Positions 25,439 through 33,146 are shown, counted from the first letter of the stretch. The stretch is 64,000 nucleotides of DNA from Selenomonadaceae bacterium (GCA_017614505.1 JAGABT010000017.1:62001-126000), one strand, 5' to 3'. Made by a program: numbers and translations. The notes: a model not told the origin generated them from the letters alone.

Positions 25439-25744
25439 ATGAGCGACGACGAGCTCAACCAGGTCGCGGGCGGCAGTTCAACTGAAACATCAGAGGATAG
25501 CAAACTTCTTTACCAGTGTGGACTTATCGATGACTGGCACGGAGAAGATCATACAATGTGGATTTGGCATTCTTCAAGTAAAGCAGTTGATGAAGGCTGG
25601 GCAAAAGCCGGAATTACTTGCGTAACAAAATGGGCTGATCCTGAACATAATTTGTATTTCAAGGATGGGAAAGAAATTTCTCGTTCTGAAGCTCATGAAT
25701 ATCTTCTAAAAAACTTCCTACCGACAGCAACGAAAGCACAGTGA
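25439..25744 (+). CDS. Double-glycine-leader protein F with damaged start
   Basis: 101 residues from ATG 25439: MSDDELNQVAGG followed by SSTETSEDSKLLYQCGLI and a C-terminal GWAKAGI...YFKDGKEISRSEAHEYLL. Upstream, a near-perfect copy of protein B's start region is present (AAAGGAGGTGAATTGCA and codons for AEDKFADET), but the initiating ATG reads AGG at 25409-25411. Translation would have to begin at the internal ATG, which has no ribosome binding site, or at a weak codon. No family promoter lies directly upstream, so transcription probably comes from copy B. A recent duplicate of gene B, perhaps decaying. Confidence 0.6.
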   Translation: MSDDELNQVAGGSSTETSEDSKLLYQCGLIDDWHGEDHTMWIWHSSSKAVDEGWAKAGITCVTKWADPEHNLYFKDGKEISRSEAHEYLLKNFLPTATKAQ

Positions 25745-25793
25745 CCATCATCACGCAAGCAAAAAATCCTTTCGGCGCACAGTCGCAATCGTC

Positions 25794-25829
25794 AAAAAAA
25801 GCCCTTCGGCAAACGTCGGAGGGTTTTTT
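25794..25829 (+). terminator. Terminator after protein F
   Basis: CCCT with CG inside (25802-25808) pairs with CG and AGGG (25817-25823), followed by TTTTTT. Confidence 0.75.
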
Positions 25830-25845
25830 CGTTGCAATTTTTTAT

Positions 25846-26445
25846 TCAGACGGGCACGCGGTTTTCGATAGCCTTGGCGATAGTCACGCTGTCAGTACCG
25901 GCAAAATCCGCGCCGACCGCCATGCCCTGCGCGAGCTTCGTAACCTTAACGTCGAAGGGCTTGAACATTTTGGCGATGAAGTTCGCGGTAACGTTGCCCT
26001 CGATGCTCGGCTCCAGCGCAACGATAATTTCTTGAACGCCGTCTTTCTGCGCGCGCGCTAAAAGTTCGTGCAGGCGAATATCTTCCTGCGTAGTTCCAGC
26101 CATTGGCGAAATCAAGCCGCCGGTGACGTGGTATTTGCCGTTGTAAAAATTCGCGCGCTCGATAGCGTCCAAATCCCTGGCGTCCTTGACCACGCAGACA
26201 GTTTTTTCGTCGCGGCTGGGCGATTCGCAAATTTCGCAGACTTCGCGCCCGCTGTCAATCGTCGTAAAACAATTCGCGCAGGTATGCGTTTCAGTTTTAA
26301 TATTGCGAATGGCGTCCGCCAGCGCCGCAACGTCGTCTGCGCTCATGTCGACAATGTGATAGGCGAGCCGCGCCGCTGTTTTAGTACCAACGCCAGGCAG
26401 TTTTGTCAGCGATTCTATCAGCGTCGCCATTGCTTTTGAACTCAT
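25846..26445 (-). CDS. recR: Recombination protein RecR
   Basis: 199 residues, full length. It has the N-terminal helix-hairpin-helix (LTKLPGVGTKTAARLA), the C4 zinc finger (CANCFTTIDSGREVCEIC), and the Toprim domain (TVCVVKDARDLDAIER, EIIVALEPSIEGNVTANFI). RecR works with RecF/RecO to load RecA at gaps. It usually follows dnaX-ybaB, but here it follows fabD in the fatty-acid cluster, about 20 kb from dnaX-ybaB. Confidence 0.96.
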   Translation of the reverse strand: MSSKAMATLIESLTKLPGVGTKTAARLAYHIVDMSADDVAALADAIRNIKTETHTCANCFTTIDSGREVCEICESPSRDEKTVCVVKDARDLDAIERANFYNGKYHVTGGLISPMAGTTQEDIRLHELLARAQKDGVQEIIVALEPSIEGNVTANFIAKMFKPFDVKVTKLAQGMAVGADFAGTDSVTIAKAIENRVPV

Positions 26446-26476
26446 AGTTTATCTCTCATCGCCCCATTTCCAAGGT

Positions 26477-26572
26477 TTACGCCATTCTGTAGGGCGTCTT
26501 GCGGCTTTTGACCCACTGCAGCTCCAGAACGTGTTCAATGTAAAGATTGTTGTGGTCGAACTTAAAGAGCAT
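26477..26572 (-). CDS. Possible 31-residue small protein overlapping fabD end
   Basis: ATG 26572 overlaps the last codons of fabD and opens a frame of 31 residues: MLFKFDHNNLYIEHVLELQ then WVKSRKTPYRMA and TAA. Composition is protein-like (aromatic and charged, coherent amphipathic helix), but the ribosome binding site is weak and conservation is unknown. It fills most of the gap between fabD and recR. Confidence 0.35.
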   Translation of the reverse strand: MLFKFDHNNLYIEHVLELQWVKSRKTPYRMA

Positions 26573-27503
26573 TTTTAATCGCCTCAACAGTTTTGGCAAG
26601 GCTGTCAAGATTTTCCACGTTCAGGCTTTGAATTTTTTTGTCGATACGGCGGTTGAAGCCGCAGAGCGTTTTGCCTGGACCGCACTCGATGAAAGTTTCC
26701 GCGCCGAAATTTTTCATGGCGCCGACGCACTCAATCCAGCGGACGGGATTATCCGCCTGCGCGACGAGATTTTTCTTGATGTCAGCGGCGGCAGTTTCCA
26801 GCTTACCGTTAAAGTTCGCGGCAACGGGAAATGCGGCGTCGTGAATTTCAGTTTTATCGAGCTCGGCGGAAAGTTTTTCAGCGGCGGGCTTCATAAGCGT
26901 GCTGTGGAAAGGCGCGCTGACCGGCAGTACGACGGCTTTTTTAGCACCGGCAGCCTTGAGCTTTTCGACCGCCGCGTCGACGCCAGCAACCGTACCGGCG
27001 ATAACCGTCTGACCTGGGCAGTTGAAATTGACCGCCTGCACTTCGCCGACCTTCGACGCCTCCGCGCAAATTTCAACTATAACTTTATCGTCCAGCCCGA
27101 TAATCGCCGCCATTGAGCCTTCGCCGACGGGTACCGCCTCCTGCATGAACTGCCCGCGCTTGTGAACTAAAACTACGGCGTCACGGAATTTCAGCGCGCC
27201 AGCCGTTACCAGCGCCGAATATTCGCCGAGGCTGTGTCCGCCTGCAACTTCCGGCGCAATCCCTTCCGCCTTGAGAAGTTCCGCCGCAATTACGCTGACA
27301 ATCAGAATCGCGGGCTGCGTGTTAGCCGTAAGCTTCAAATCGTCCTCGGAACCTTCAAAGCACATTCTGCTGATAGAATAGCCCAGCGCGTCGTCCGCCT
27401 CGTCGAAAAAGTTTTTAGCGGCGGCGTGGTTGTCGTAGAAATCCTTGCCCATGCCAACGAACTGCGCGCCCTGCCCTGGGAATATAAATGCCAGCTTGCT
27501 CAT
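26562..27503 (-). CDS. fabD: Malonyl-CoA:ACP transacylase
   Basis: 313 residues. FIFPGQGAQ near the N-terminus, the nucleophile Ser in GGHSLGEYSAL (near 92), QEAVPVGEGSMAAIIGL, and the catalytic His in PVSAPFHSTLM are all present. It loads malonyl groups onto ACP for chain elongation. ATG 27503 follows GGAGGGG; an earlier frame extension has no ribosome binding site. It follows fabK in the plsX cluster. Confidence 0.95.
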   Translation of the reverse strand: MSKLAFIFPGQGAQFVGMGKDFYDNHAAAKNFFDEADDALGYSISRMCFEGSEDDLKLTANTQPAILIVSVIAAELLKAEGIAPEVAGGHSLGEYSALVTAGALKFRDAVVLVHKRGQFMQEAVPVGEGSMAAIIGLDDKVIVEICAEASKVGEVQAVNFNCPGQTVIAGTVAGVDAAVEKLKAAGAKKAVVLPVSAPFHSTLMKPAAEKLSAELDKTEIHDAAFPVAANFNGKLETAAADIKKNLVAQADNPVRWIECVGAMKNFGAETFIECGPGKTLCGFNRRIDKKIQSLNVENLDSLAKTVEAIKNAL

Positions 27504-27613
27504 AAAACCCCTCCGTCTCAAAAATATTTGCCCGCCACGAAAATCCCATCCGCCGGAAATTCGCCAGATTCAGCCGCCACGAAAATTCCAGCCGCCGCGA
27601 AAATTTTTCAAGC

Positions 27614-28561
27614 TCAAAGATAATTGCTCTGCAGTTCCGCGACCGCCGCCGGAAGTCCATTAACAATGTCGTCAATAATCTGTTTGACCGGCTTAATGTC
27701 GTCGAGCATGCCGGAAATCTGCCCAATCATGACGGAGCCATTTTCCACGTCGCCCTTGTGCGTCGCGAGGTGAAGTTTACCTTCGCCGAATTTTTCCAGC
27801 TCCTCAGCGGGCGTGCCGTTAGCCTCCATTTCCAGAAACTGCCGCGTCAGTTTGTTGGCGATAACGCGCGCAGGGTGACCGAGCGTCCTGCCGGTAACGA
27901 CGGTTGAGCGGTCTTTCGCCTTCAAAACAATTTCCTTGTAATTCGGGTGGGCAATGCATTCTTCGCTGAGAACGAAACGCGTACCCATCTGAATCGCGTG
28001 CGCGCCGAGCGCAAAAGCCGCCGCCATACCGCGACTGTCAGCGAAACCGCCCGCCGCTATGACAGGAACTTCCACCGCGTCGACGACCTGCGGAATCAGC
28101 GGCATCGTGGAAATTTCGCCAATGTGTCCGCCAGATTCGCAGCCCTCAGCTATAACCGCGTCTGCGCCGGATTTAACCAGCCGCTTAGCAAGTGCCACGC
28201 TCGCCACGACGGGAATAACTTTCGTGCCAATTTCCTTGAGCGCGGGAACGTATTCGCCTGGGTTACCCGCGCCCGTCGTTACGACAGGTACGCGCTCATC
28301 AATGACGACCTGCATGACTTCCTTGACGAAAGGCGACATCAGCATTATGTTCACGCCGAAAGGTTTATCCGTCCAGCCCTTGCACTTCTGAATTTCCTTG
28401 CGCAGAATATCCGGCGGCATGTGTCCGGCGCCGATTAGCCCCAGCCCGCCCGCGTTCGATACTGCCGATGCAAGTTCCGCCGTACCTATCCACGCCATTC
28501 CGCCCTGGAATATCGGGTACTGGATTTTCAGCAGCTTGCAGATTATGTTGTTTTCAAACAT
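27614..28561 (-). CDS. fabK: Enoyl-ACP reductase II (FabK)
   Basis: 315 residues, FMN-dependent TIM-barrel enzyme. Motifs are YPIFQGGMAWIGTAELASAVSNAGG, PFGVNIMLM, EGCESGGHIGE, PVIAAGGFADSRG and ALGAHAIQMGTRF. The 2-nitropropane dioxygenase family looks similar, but its position between plsX and fabD makes FabK, the final step of fatty-acid elongation, the likely role. Between it and fabD lie about 110 bases with a degenerate 'GGAATTTTCGTGGCGG' repeat on the minus strand. Confidence 0.9.
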   Translation of the reverse strand: MFENNIICKLLKIQYPIFQGGMAWIGTAELASAVSNAGGLGLIGAGHMPPDILRKEIQKCKGWTDKPFGVNIMLMSPFVKEVMQVVIDERVPVVTTGAGNPGEYVPALKEIGTKVIPVVASVALAKRLVKSGADAVIAEGCESGGHIGEISTMPLIPQVVDAVEVPVIAAGGFADSRGMAAAFALGAHAIQMGTRFVLSEECIAHPNYKEIVLKAKDRSTVVTGRTLGHPARVIANKLTRQFLEMEANGTPAEELEKFGEGKLHLATHKGDVENGSVMIGQISGMLDDIKPVKQIIDDIVNGLPAAVAELQSNYL

Positions 28562-28631
28562 TCAATCTTCCTCCTCACCTGCCATTATTATAACCCGCGA
28601 AAAATTATATTTCAATTACGTTAGAGCCGTC

Positions 28632-29636
28632 TTAAAATTTTTGTTGATCGAGCGCCGCCTTGATTTTTTCCAAAATGTTGCTTTTGACGTAGCCGTTAGC
28701 GACGCCAATCGCGTTGCAGATTGATTTGGCGCTGGAAGTGCCGTGGCTGATAATGCAGCAGCCGTTCACGCCCAGAAGTGGCGCGCCGCCGTATTCTGAC
28801 GCGTCCATTTTTTTAGCGAGCTCCTTTAGCGTCGGCATTAAAAGCAGTGCGCCAAGTTTCGTAGCGACGTTAGCATTTTCAATCGCCTCTTTAATCAGCG
28901 CGAAAATCGTCAGCGCCATTCCCTCGCCGAATTTCAGCACGACGTTGCCGACGAAACCATCACAGACAATCACGTCGAAATCTCCGGCGGGAATATCGCG
29001 CCCCTCAGCGTTGCCCGTGAAATTAATCGTCGTCATGTTTTTGAAAAGCTGGAAAGTTTCCTTCGCCTGCTCATTGCCCTTAGTGTCTTCCTCGCCGATA
29101 TTCAAAAGACCGACGCGCGGATTTTTCTTGCCGAGTACGTGTTCCGCGTAGAGCGAGCCCATAATCCCGCTTTGAACAAGGTGTTCGGGCTTGCTGTCGA
29201 CGTTCGCGCCGCTGTCAAGCAAAAGCGTGACGCCCTTCGGCGTAGGAAACGGCGTGGCTATGGCGGGGCGCCCGATACCGTGAATGCGCTTGAGGATTAA
29301 CTGAGCGGCGGCAACTGCGGCGCCGGTTGAGCCTGCGGAAAGTACCGCGTCGCATTCGCCGGATTGAACGAGGCGCGTAGCTACGACGATTGACGAATTT
29401 TTCTTATTGCGAACGGCGTCGGCGGGGTGTTCGCCCATGGAAATAATTTCGTCGGCGTGCTTAATGGTGAGCGGCAAATTTTGCCAGTCGGGTTCGTCGC
29501 GCAGAATCTCGGTGATTTGAGTTTCGTCGCCGACCAGCACAATTTCGCAGGGATATTTTTTAGCTGCCTCGACGGCGCCCTTAACGATTTCCGCCGGAGC
29601 CTTATCGCCGCCCATTGCGTCAACTGCCAGTTTCAT
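28632..29636 (-). CDS. plsX: Phosphate acyltransferase PlsX
   Basis: 334 residues: MKLAVDAMGGDKAPAEIVKGA at the start, LPLTIKHADEIISMGEHP, SAGSTGA, and NGCCIISHGTSSAKSICNAI near the end. PlsX makes acyl-phosphate from acyl-ACP for phospholipid synthesis; its partner PlsY is encoded at 49 kb. AAGGAGT before ATG 29636 sets the start. A strong terminator hairpin lies just upstream, between rpmF and plsX. Confidence 0.96.
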   Translation of the reverse strand: MKLAVDAMGGDKAPAEIVKGAVEAAKKYPCEIVLVGDETQITEILRDEPDWQNLPLTIKHADEIISMGEHPADAVRNKKNSSIVVATRLVQSGECDAVLSAGSTGAAVAAAQLILKRIHGIGRPAIATPFPTPKGVTLLLDSGANVDSKPEHLVQSGIMGSLYAEHVLGKKNPRVGLLNIGEEDTKGNEQAKETFQLFKNMTTINFTGNAEGRDIPAGDFDVIVCDGFVGNVVLKFGEGMALTIFALIKEAIENANVATKLGALLLMPTLKELAKKMDASEYGGAPLLGVNGCCIISHGTSSAKSICNAIGVANGYVKSNILEKIKAALDQQKF

Positions 29637-29651
29637 CGTGATACTCCTTGC

Positions 29652-29683
29652 AAAAAAAATGGGCAGGTTGCAATGCCTGCCCA
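29652..29683 (-). terminator. Terminator/attenuator between rpmF and plsX
   Basis: Minus strand TGGGCAGG (29683-29676) pairs perfectly with CCTGCCCA (29667-29660) around CATTGCA-type loop, followed by eight T. It sits about 10 bases before the plsX ribosome binding site, so plsX and fab genes would be expressed by read-through or from another promoter. Confidence 0.8.
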
Positions 29684-29699
29684 AAAATTTCCGCTATAC

Positions 29700-29876
29700 T
29701 CAAGCCGTTTCGATAACTTCTTTGCCGTCATAGTAACCGCATTCCAGGCACACATGGTGCGGGAGTTTAGGCTCATGGCATCTCGGACATTTTACGTAGT
29801 TCGGAGCTTCAAGCTTCCAATTCGCACGACGCCGGTCGCGTCTGGATTTGCTCAATTTTCTTTTAGGTGCTGCCAA
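29700..29876 (-). CDS. rpmF: 50S ribosomal protein L32
   Basis: 58 residues, standard length. The start AAPKRKLSKSRRDRRRANWK is the L32 signature, and a C4 zinc ribbon follows (CPRCHEPK ... CLECG). TTG 29876 is preceded by GAGGAAG. It stands between yceD and plsX, the usual bacterial order. Confidence 0.97.
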   Translation of the reverse strand: MAAPKRKLSKSRRDRRRANWKLEAPNYVKCPRCHEPKLPHHVCLECGYYDGKEVIETA

Positions 29877-29879
29877 AAT

Positions 29880-30353
29880 TCACACTTCCTCGAATGATTT
29901 TAAATTTATTAACGGTGCAAGCCTTGGGTCAACAGTAAAAGTTTCGCACTCACACGCGCCGTCATTCAAATTTTTTCCGCAGACTGGACAAAGTCCCTTG
30001 CAGTCAGCCCTACACAGATTCTGTATCGGCTGACTTGCGATTAGGTTATCACGCACGAGTTCCGTCAGCTCAACATAATCGTCAACAATATCCGCGCGCT
30101 CAAGTTCTTCGTCGAAGTTCACATCCTGGTCAACCGTCGATTGCGTCAGGCATCTGTCGCAGGAGAATTGTTTCCTGCATTTTATTTTTCCGCGCGCCAC
30201 GAACTTCAGACCGTCATTAATAATTTCGCCGGAGATTTGAATATCGCCGATAAAACTGCCGTTGTCGAGGAAATTTTTGCCGCAAAAAAAATCTGCCGCA
30301 ACTTTGAACTCGAAGGGTACACTACCGCCCCTGCTAATCTGCACTTTGAGCAT
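29880..30353 (-). CDS. yceD: YceD/DUF177 family protein
   Basis: 157 residues. Family features are the CxxC pair CDRCL near residue 68 and a second CxxxC...CxxC set near the C-terminus (CRADCKGLCPVCG), with GKIKC before them. YceD homologues are linked to 23S rRNA accumulation and always precede rpmF, as here. Start ATG 30353; a good -35 (TTGACA 30381-30376) is spaced so that its -10 overlaps the ATG, which leaves the true start or promoter unclear. Confidence 0.9.
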   Translation of the reverse strand: MLKVQISRGGSVPFEFKVAADFFCGKNFLDNGSFIGDIQISGEIINDGLKFVARGKIKCRKQFSCDRCLTQSTVDQDVNFDEELERADIVDDYVELTELVRDNLIASQPIQNLCRADCKGLCPVCGKNLNDGACECETFTVDPRLAPLINLKSFEEV

Positions 30354-30414
30354 TTTACAACACCGCCGCTATCATTGTCAAGATTTGATTCAACGCCCAG
30401 GAAAAATATCCTAC

Positions 30415-30443
30415 TTGCACTGCGCGAAACTTTCCGCTAAAAT
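30415..30443 (+). promoter_or_regulatory. Promoter leading into repeat copy 2
   Basis: TTGCAC (30415-30420) and TAAAAT (30438-30443), 17-bp spacing, followed by a ribosome-binding-site-like AAGAGGTGATT at 30459-30470. Only a nine-codon open frame (CTG 30473 to TAA 30502) follows before repeat copy 2. The 306-base gap between yceD and the superoxide reductase holds this promoter, the repeat and nothing else recognisable. Confidence 0.6.
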
Positions 30444-30501
30444 GTTGCCGAATTTTTTTAAGAGGTGATTATCTGCAAATCGTAAGAGAGGCTCCACATT
30501 A

Positions 30502-30629
30502 AGAAGCGCCCCATGGACGTACGCTATTAAGAGGCGCCCCATGGACGGGGCGCCGCCCGCGCAAATCGCTGGACGCGATTTCAGCGGGCTGCTTTCTTTG
30601 CTACTTTCTTTCGCACCGAAAGAAAGTAG
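30502..30629 (+). repeat. Three-hairpin dispersed element, copy 2
   Basis: One 28-nt unit (30502-30529) precedes hairpin 1 (GGCGCCCC/GGGGCGCC at 30533-30540/30547-30554, loop ATGGAC), hairpin 2 (outer GCCCGC/GCGGGC at 30555-30560/30584-30589, inner AAATCGC/GCGATTT at 30563-30569/30575-30581, loop TGGAC) and hairpin 3 (13 bp, 30601-30613/30617-30629). It lies upstream of the superoxide reductase. Confidence 0.85.
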
Positions 30630-30659
30630 ATGCAAAAAAACTACAGGAGTGATTGAAAA

Positions 30660-31046
30660 ATGTCAAACGGCAGAATTTTAATCGGCGAGGACAAAACCCT
30701 AATCATGCTGCTGAACAAAACTGGCAGCGCTGAAATTTCGTGCAACGGCAAACCCATGCAGACGCTCAGCGCGAATACCACGGACGCCGCGCAGGACAAA
30801 CACGTTCCCGCTGTCGAAGTCGAGGGCAACAAAATCACCGTGAAGGTCGGCAGCGTCGCGCACCCAATGACTGACGCGCACTGGATTCAGTGGATTTACC
30901 TGCAGACAAAACGCGGCGGGCAGCACCGTTACCTTACGCCGAGCGACGCGCCCGAAGCAACTTTCCTTGTGGCGGAAGGCGACGAACCGCTGGCTGTCTA
31001 CGAATACTGCAACCTGCACGGTCTTTGGAAGGTGGATGTAAAATGA
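30660..31046 (+). CDS. Superoxide reductase (desulfoferrodoxin-like) with degenerate N-terminal domain
   Basis: 128 residues. The C-terminal iron centre is intact: DKHVPAVEVEGNKITVKVGS, HPMTDAHWIQWI and CNLHGLWKVDV provide the four His and one Cys ligands of the reductase site. The N-terminal desulforedoxin-like part keeps its length and the TLSANTTDAAQDKHVP junction but has a single Cys, so the FeCys4 centre is lost, as in class III enzymes. It reduces superoxide to peroxide without making oxygen, suited to an anaerobe. Its stop overlaps the next ATG. Confidence 0.9.
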   Translation: MSNGRILIGEDKTLIMLLNKTGSAEISCNGKPMQTLSANTTDAAQDKHVPAVEVEGNKITVKVGSVAHPMTDAHWIQWIYLQTKRGGQHRYLTPSDAPEATFLVAEGDEPLAVYEYCNLHGLWKVDVK

Positions 31047-31756
31047 AATTTTTAGCTGGAATAGTTTTAACGCTGGCACTGCTGATAACTCCGGCGCAGG
31101 CGCAGCGTTCGCTCAACGCGCTCGACCCTTCGGGCTTTGTACTGCTCTCGGAAGCGGTGCCGGACGCTATCCTTGAAATCCGCTACTACTCGACCTACAA
31201 TTTCGTTGGCGACAGGATTGACGGCTACTATGAACCCTGCGCGCTCATGACGCGTGAGGCCGCCGCCGCGCTCAAAGCAGTTTCCGACGAAGTTAAACTC
31301 CACGGCTACCGGCTGAAGATTTACGACGCGTACCGTCCGCAAATGGCGGTTGACCATTTCGTCCGCTGGGCGAAGAATATCGGCGATACCCGCATGAAAA
31401 GATATTTCTACCCCGAAATTGACAAATCGCGCCTCTTCGCTGAAGATTACATCATGGAAAAATCCGGTCACACTCGCGGCTCTACCGTCGACCTGACGCT
31501 CTTCGATATGCGCACCGGCAAGGAAGTCGACATGGGCGGCACGTTCGATTATTTTGGCGAACTTTCCCACCCCGACTATCGCGGAAACCTGACGCAGGCG
31601 CAAATCGCCAACCGCCAGTACCTGCGCGACGTTATGATTAAGCACGGCTTCAAGCCGCTCTACTCGGAATGGTGGCACTTCACGCTGGCGGACGAGCCTT
31701 ACCCTGACACCTACTTTGAATTTCCAGTAAACAGCGTGGACTTCGACGCCGCATAA
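31043..31756 (+). CDS. Secreted D-alanyl-D-alanine dipeptidase (VanX/DdpX family)
   Basis: 237 residues. Residues 1-20 form a signal peptide (LAGIVLTLALLITPAQAQ). The zinc-peptidase motifs are SGHTRGSTVDLTL (SxHxxGxxxD) and EWWHF (ExxH), with IYDAYRPQ before them and EIRYYSTYNFVG near the start of the domain. It hydrolyses D-Ala-D-Ala, likely for peptidoglycan fragment recycling in the periplasm, since no van genes are near. ATG 31043 overlaps the superoxide reductase stop. Confidence 0.92.
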   Translation: MKFLAGIVLTLALLITPAQAQRSLNALDPSGFVLLSEAVPDAILEIRYYSTYNFVGDRIDGYYEPCALMTREAAAALKAVSDEVKLHGYRLKIYDAYRPQMAVDHFVRWAKNIGDTRMKRYFYPEIDKSRLFAEDYIMEKSGHTRGSTVDLTLFDMRTGKEVDMGGTFDYFGELSHPDYRGNLTQAQIANRQYLRDVMIKHGFKPLYSEWWHFTLADEPYPDTYFEFPVNSVDFDAA

Positions 31757-31762
31757 AAAAAA

Positions 31763-31864
31763 GAGGCGCCCATGGACGGGCGCCCATGTCCGCCAGGTCG
31801 CATGGATGCGACCGAAGCGGACGAGTTTTCTTTGCTACTTTCTTTGTCGGTACAAAGAAAGTAG
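31763..31864 (+). repeat. Three-hairpin dispersed element, copy 3
   Basis: Starts 7 bases after the dipeptidase stop. Hairpin 1 GGCGCCC/GGGCGCC (31765-31771/31778-31784, loop ATGGAC); hairpin 2 outer GTCCGC/GCGGAC (31788-31793/31817-31822), inner GGTCGCA/TGCGACC (31796-31802/31807-31813, loop TGGA); hairpin 3 13 bp (31835-31847/31852-31864). No 28-nt units. It lies between convergent genes. Confidence 0.85.
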
Positions 31865-31903
31865 ATTTATAATGCTAAAAAGAATAATTGCTGCGAAGAT
31901 TAA

Positions 31904-32956
31904 TTAAAAGAATAAGCTTGCGCGTGCGAAGAAAGTTCTGTCCGTAGGATGACCTGCGTCAAAGCTCTTGCCGTGGAAGTAGCTGACCTTGAGCAGCGTG
32001 TCCGTGAAGGGCGTGTAGCCTGCGCCAATTTCAAAGCCCCGCTTGTTCGCAGTCTGCCCGTAAGTATCGTAAGTCGGAACGATGCCTACGCCGCTGCCAA
32101 CGTAGCGATACGCCGCGTATGCGCCCCAGCTTCCAACTTCCTTGCGGTTCGCTCCGTGATAATTCGCCTCAAGGTTGTAAGCGGTCTTGTGCGAGTTGGC
32201 TTTGTTGTTGTAAGCAACCGCCGCGTTCAGTTTCCAGTCATCGTTGAGCTGATAGCCTACGCCGCCCGCTACGATGTTATCTTTGTTCCTTCTGAAGTGG
32301 TGGTAGCCTACGCCGAAATCCAGATTCTCGTTGGGATTGACCGTGACTTCCGCGCCGAGGTAATCGCCTTTTTCGTCCCAGTGACCGACGTTGCCTCTCA
32401 GTTTGGCGGTATCTCCCACGTCAACAATCGCCTGTACGCCGCTGAAGAAATCATCAGCAACCATACCGCCATCAGCCTCCGTGAACAGCGGCAGTTTACC
32501 GGCGTTAATCTGGAATCTGTTGAATTTGCCTTCGAGGTACGCGAAATTCGCCCGCCAATCCGACTCGGTGTCACTGTTCATGTTGTACGACGCGGTAAAA
32601 CGGGTTTTGACGGCGAAATTTTCGTTAATCTGAACCGAGGGCAGAATGCGCAGCTGCAGCTGGCTCACGTCGTCGCGGCGGTTCATATTCCAGAAACGAT
32701 AGCGCAGTTCGCCGTTGACTTTGAATTTCTCCGCCCAGTTGGTTTGATTAGTGTGACGATTGACGCCGCGTTCGAGATCGTCCACGCGTTCGCTTTCGTA
32801 CTCGATTCTGGCATCGCGTTCGGCAATGCGGCGTTCCAGCTGCGCAAGACGTGCACGAAGTTCTGCTACCTCGTCGTCAATCGGCGCCGCGAAAGTTGGC
32901 GACACTACGCCCAGAATAAGCGTTGCCGTCAGTGCGGAAAGAATTTTTTTCTTCAT
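31904..32956 (-). CDS. Outer-membrane porin with N-terminal coiled coil
   Basis: 350 residues. Signal peptide ends VVSPTFAAP. Residues about 25-70 are a charged coiled coil (VAELRARLAQLERRIAERDAR). The remainder is an antiparallel beta-barrel pattern: alternating residues, ELRYRFWNMN, KTRFTASYNMNSDT, YLEGKFNRFQINAGKLPLF, GVGYHHFRRN, and a last strand ending in Phe (FFARASLFF), the signal for outer-membrane insertion. Negativicute porins often carry an SLH domain; none is seen here. GGAGG before ATG 32956 sets the start. This protein is the best evidence for a diderm host. Confidence 0.85.
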   Translation of the reverse strand: MKKKILSALTATLILGVVSPTFAAPIDDEVAELRARLAQLERRIAERDARIEYESERVDDLERGVNRHTNQTNWAEKFKVNGELRYRFWNMNRRDDVSQLQLRILPSVQINENFAVKTRFTASYNMNSDTESDWRANFAYLEGKFNRFQINAGKLPLFTEADGGMVADDFFSGVQAIVDVGDTAKLRGNVGHWDEKGDYLGAEVTVNPNENLDFGVGYHHFRRNKDNIVAGGVGYQLNDDWKLNAAVAYNNKANSHKTAYNLEANYHGANRKEVGSWGAYAAYRYVGSGVGIVPTYDTYGQTANKRGFEIGAGYTPFTDTLLKVSYFHGKSFDAGHPTDRTFFARASLFF

Positions 32957-33083
32957 CCGAAAAACCTCCACTCTAGTTAATAATCTCTGGCTTGCCAATA
33001 TTCATCAAGCTATTTTAAATATTATCATACATGTAAATTTTTTTCAAGCGCTTTTTCATTTTATCATCAGAAATTCCGGCGGT

Positions 33084-33112
33084 TTGCAATGCGCGGAAAA
33101 AAGTGCTATACT
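33084..33112 (+). promoter_or_regulatory. Promoter upstream of the 33147 gene and alaS
   Basis: TTGCAA (33084-33089) and TATACT (33107-33112), 17-bp spacing, about 35 bases before the small gene. Confidence 0.75.
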
Positions 33113-33146
33113 GCGCCGGTAAATTCTTTTTGAGAAGGTGAATTTA

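Noticed and set aside
31763..31864. Repeat copy 3 as an ordinary rho-independent terminator
   Set aside because: It lies between convergent genes and could stop transcription, but the same three-hairpin layout lies upstream of expressed genes at other loci, and hairpin 3 is not followed by a T run.
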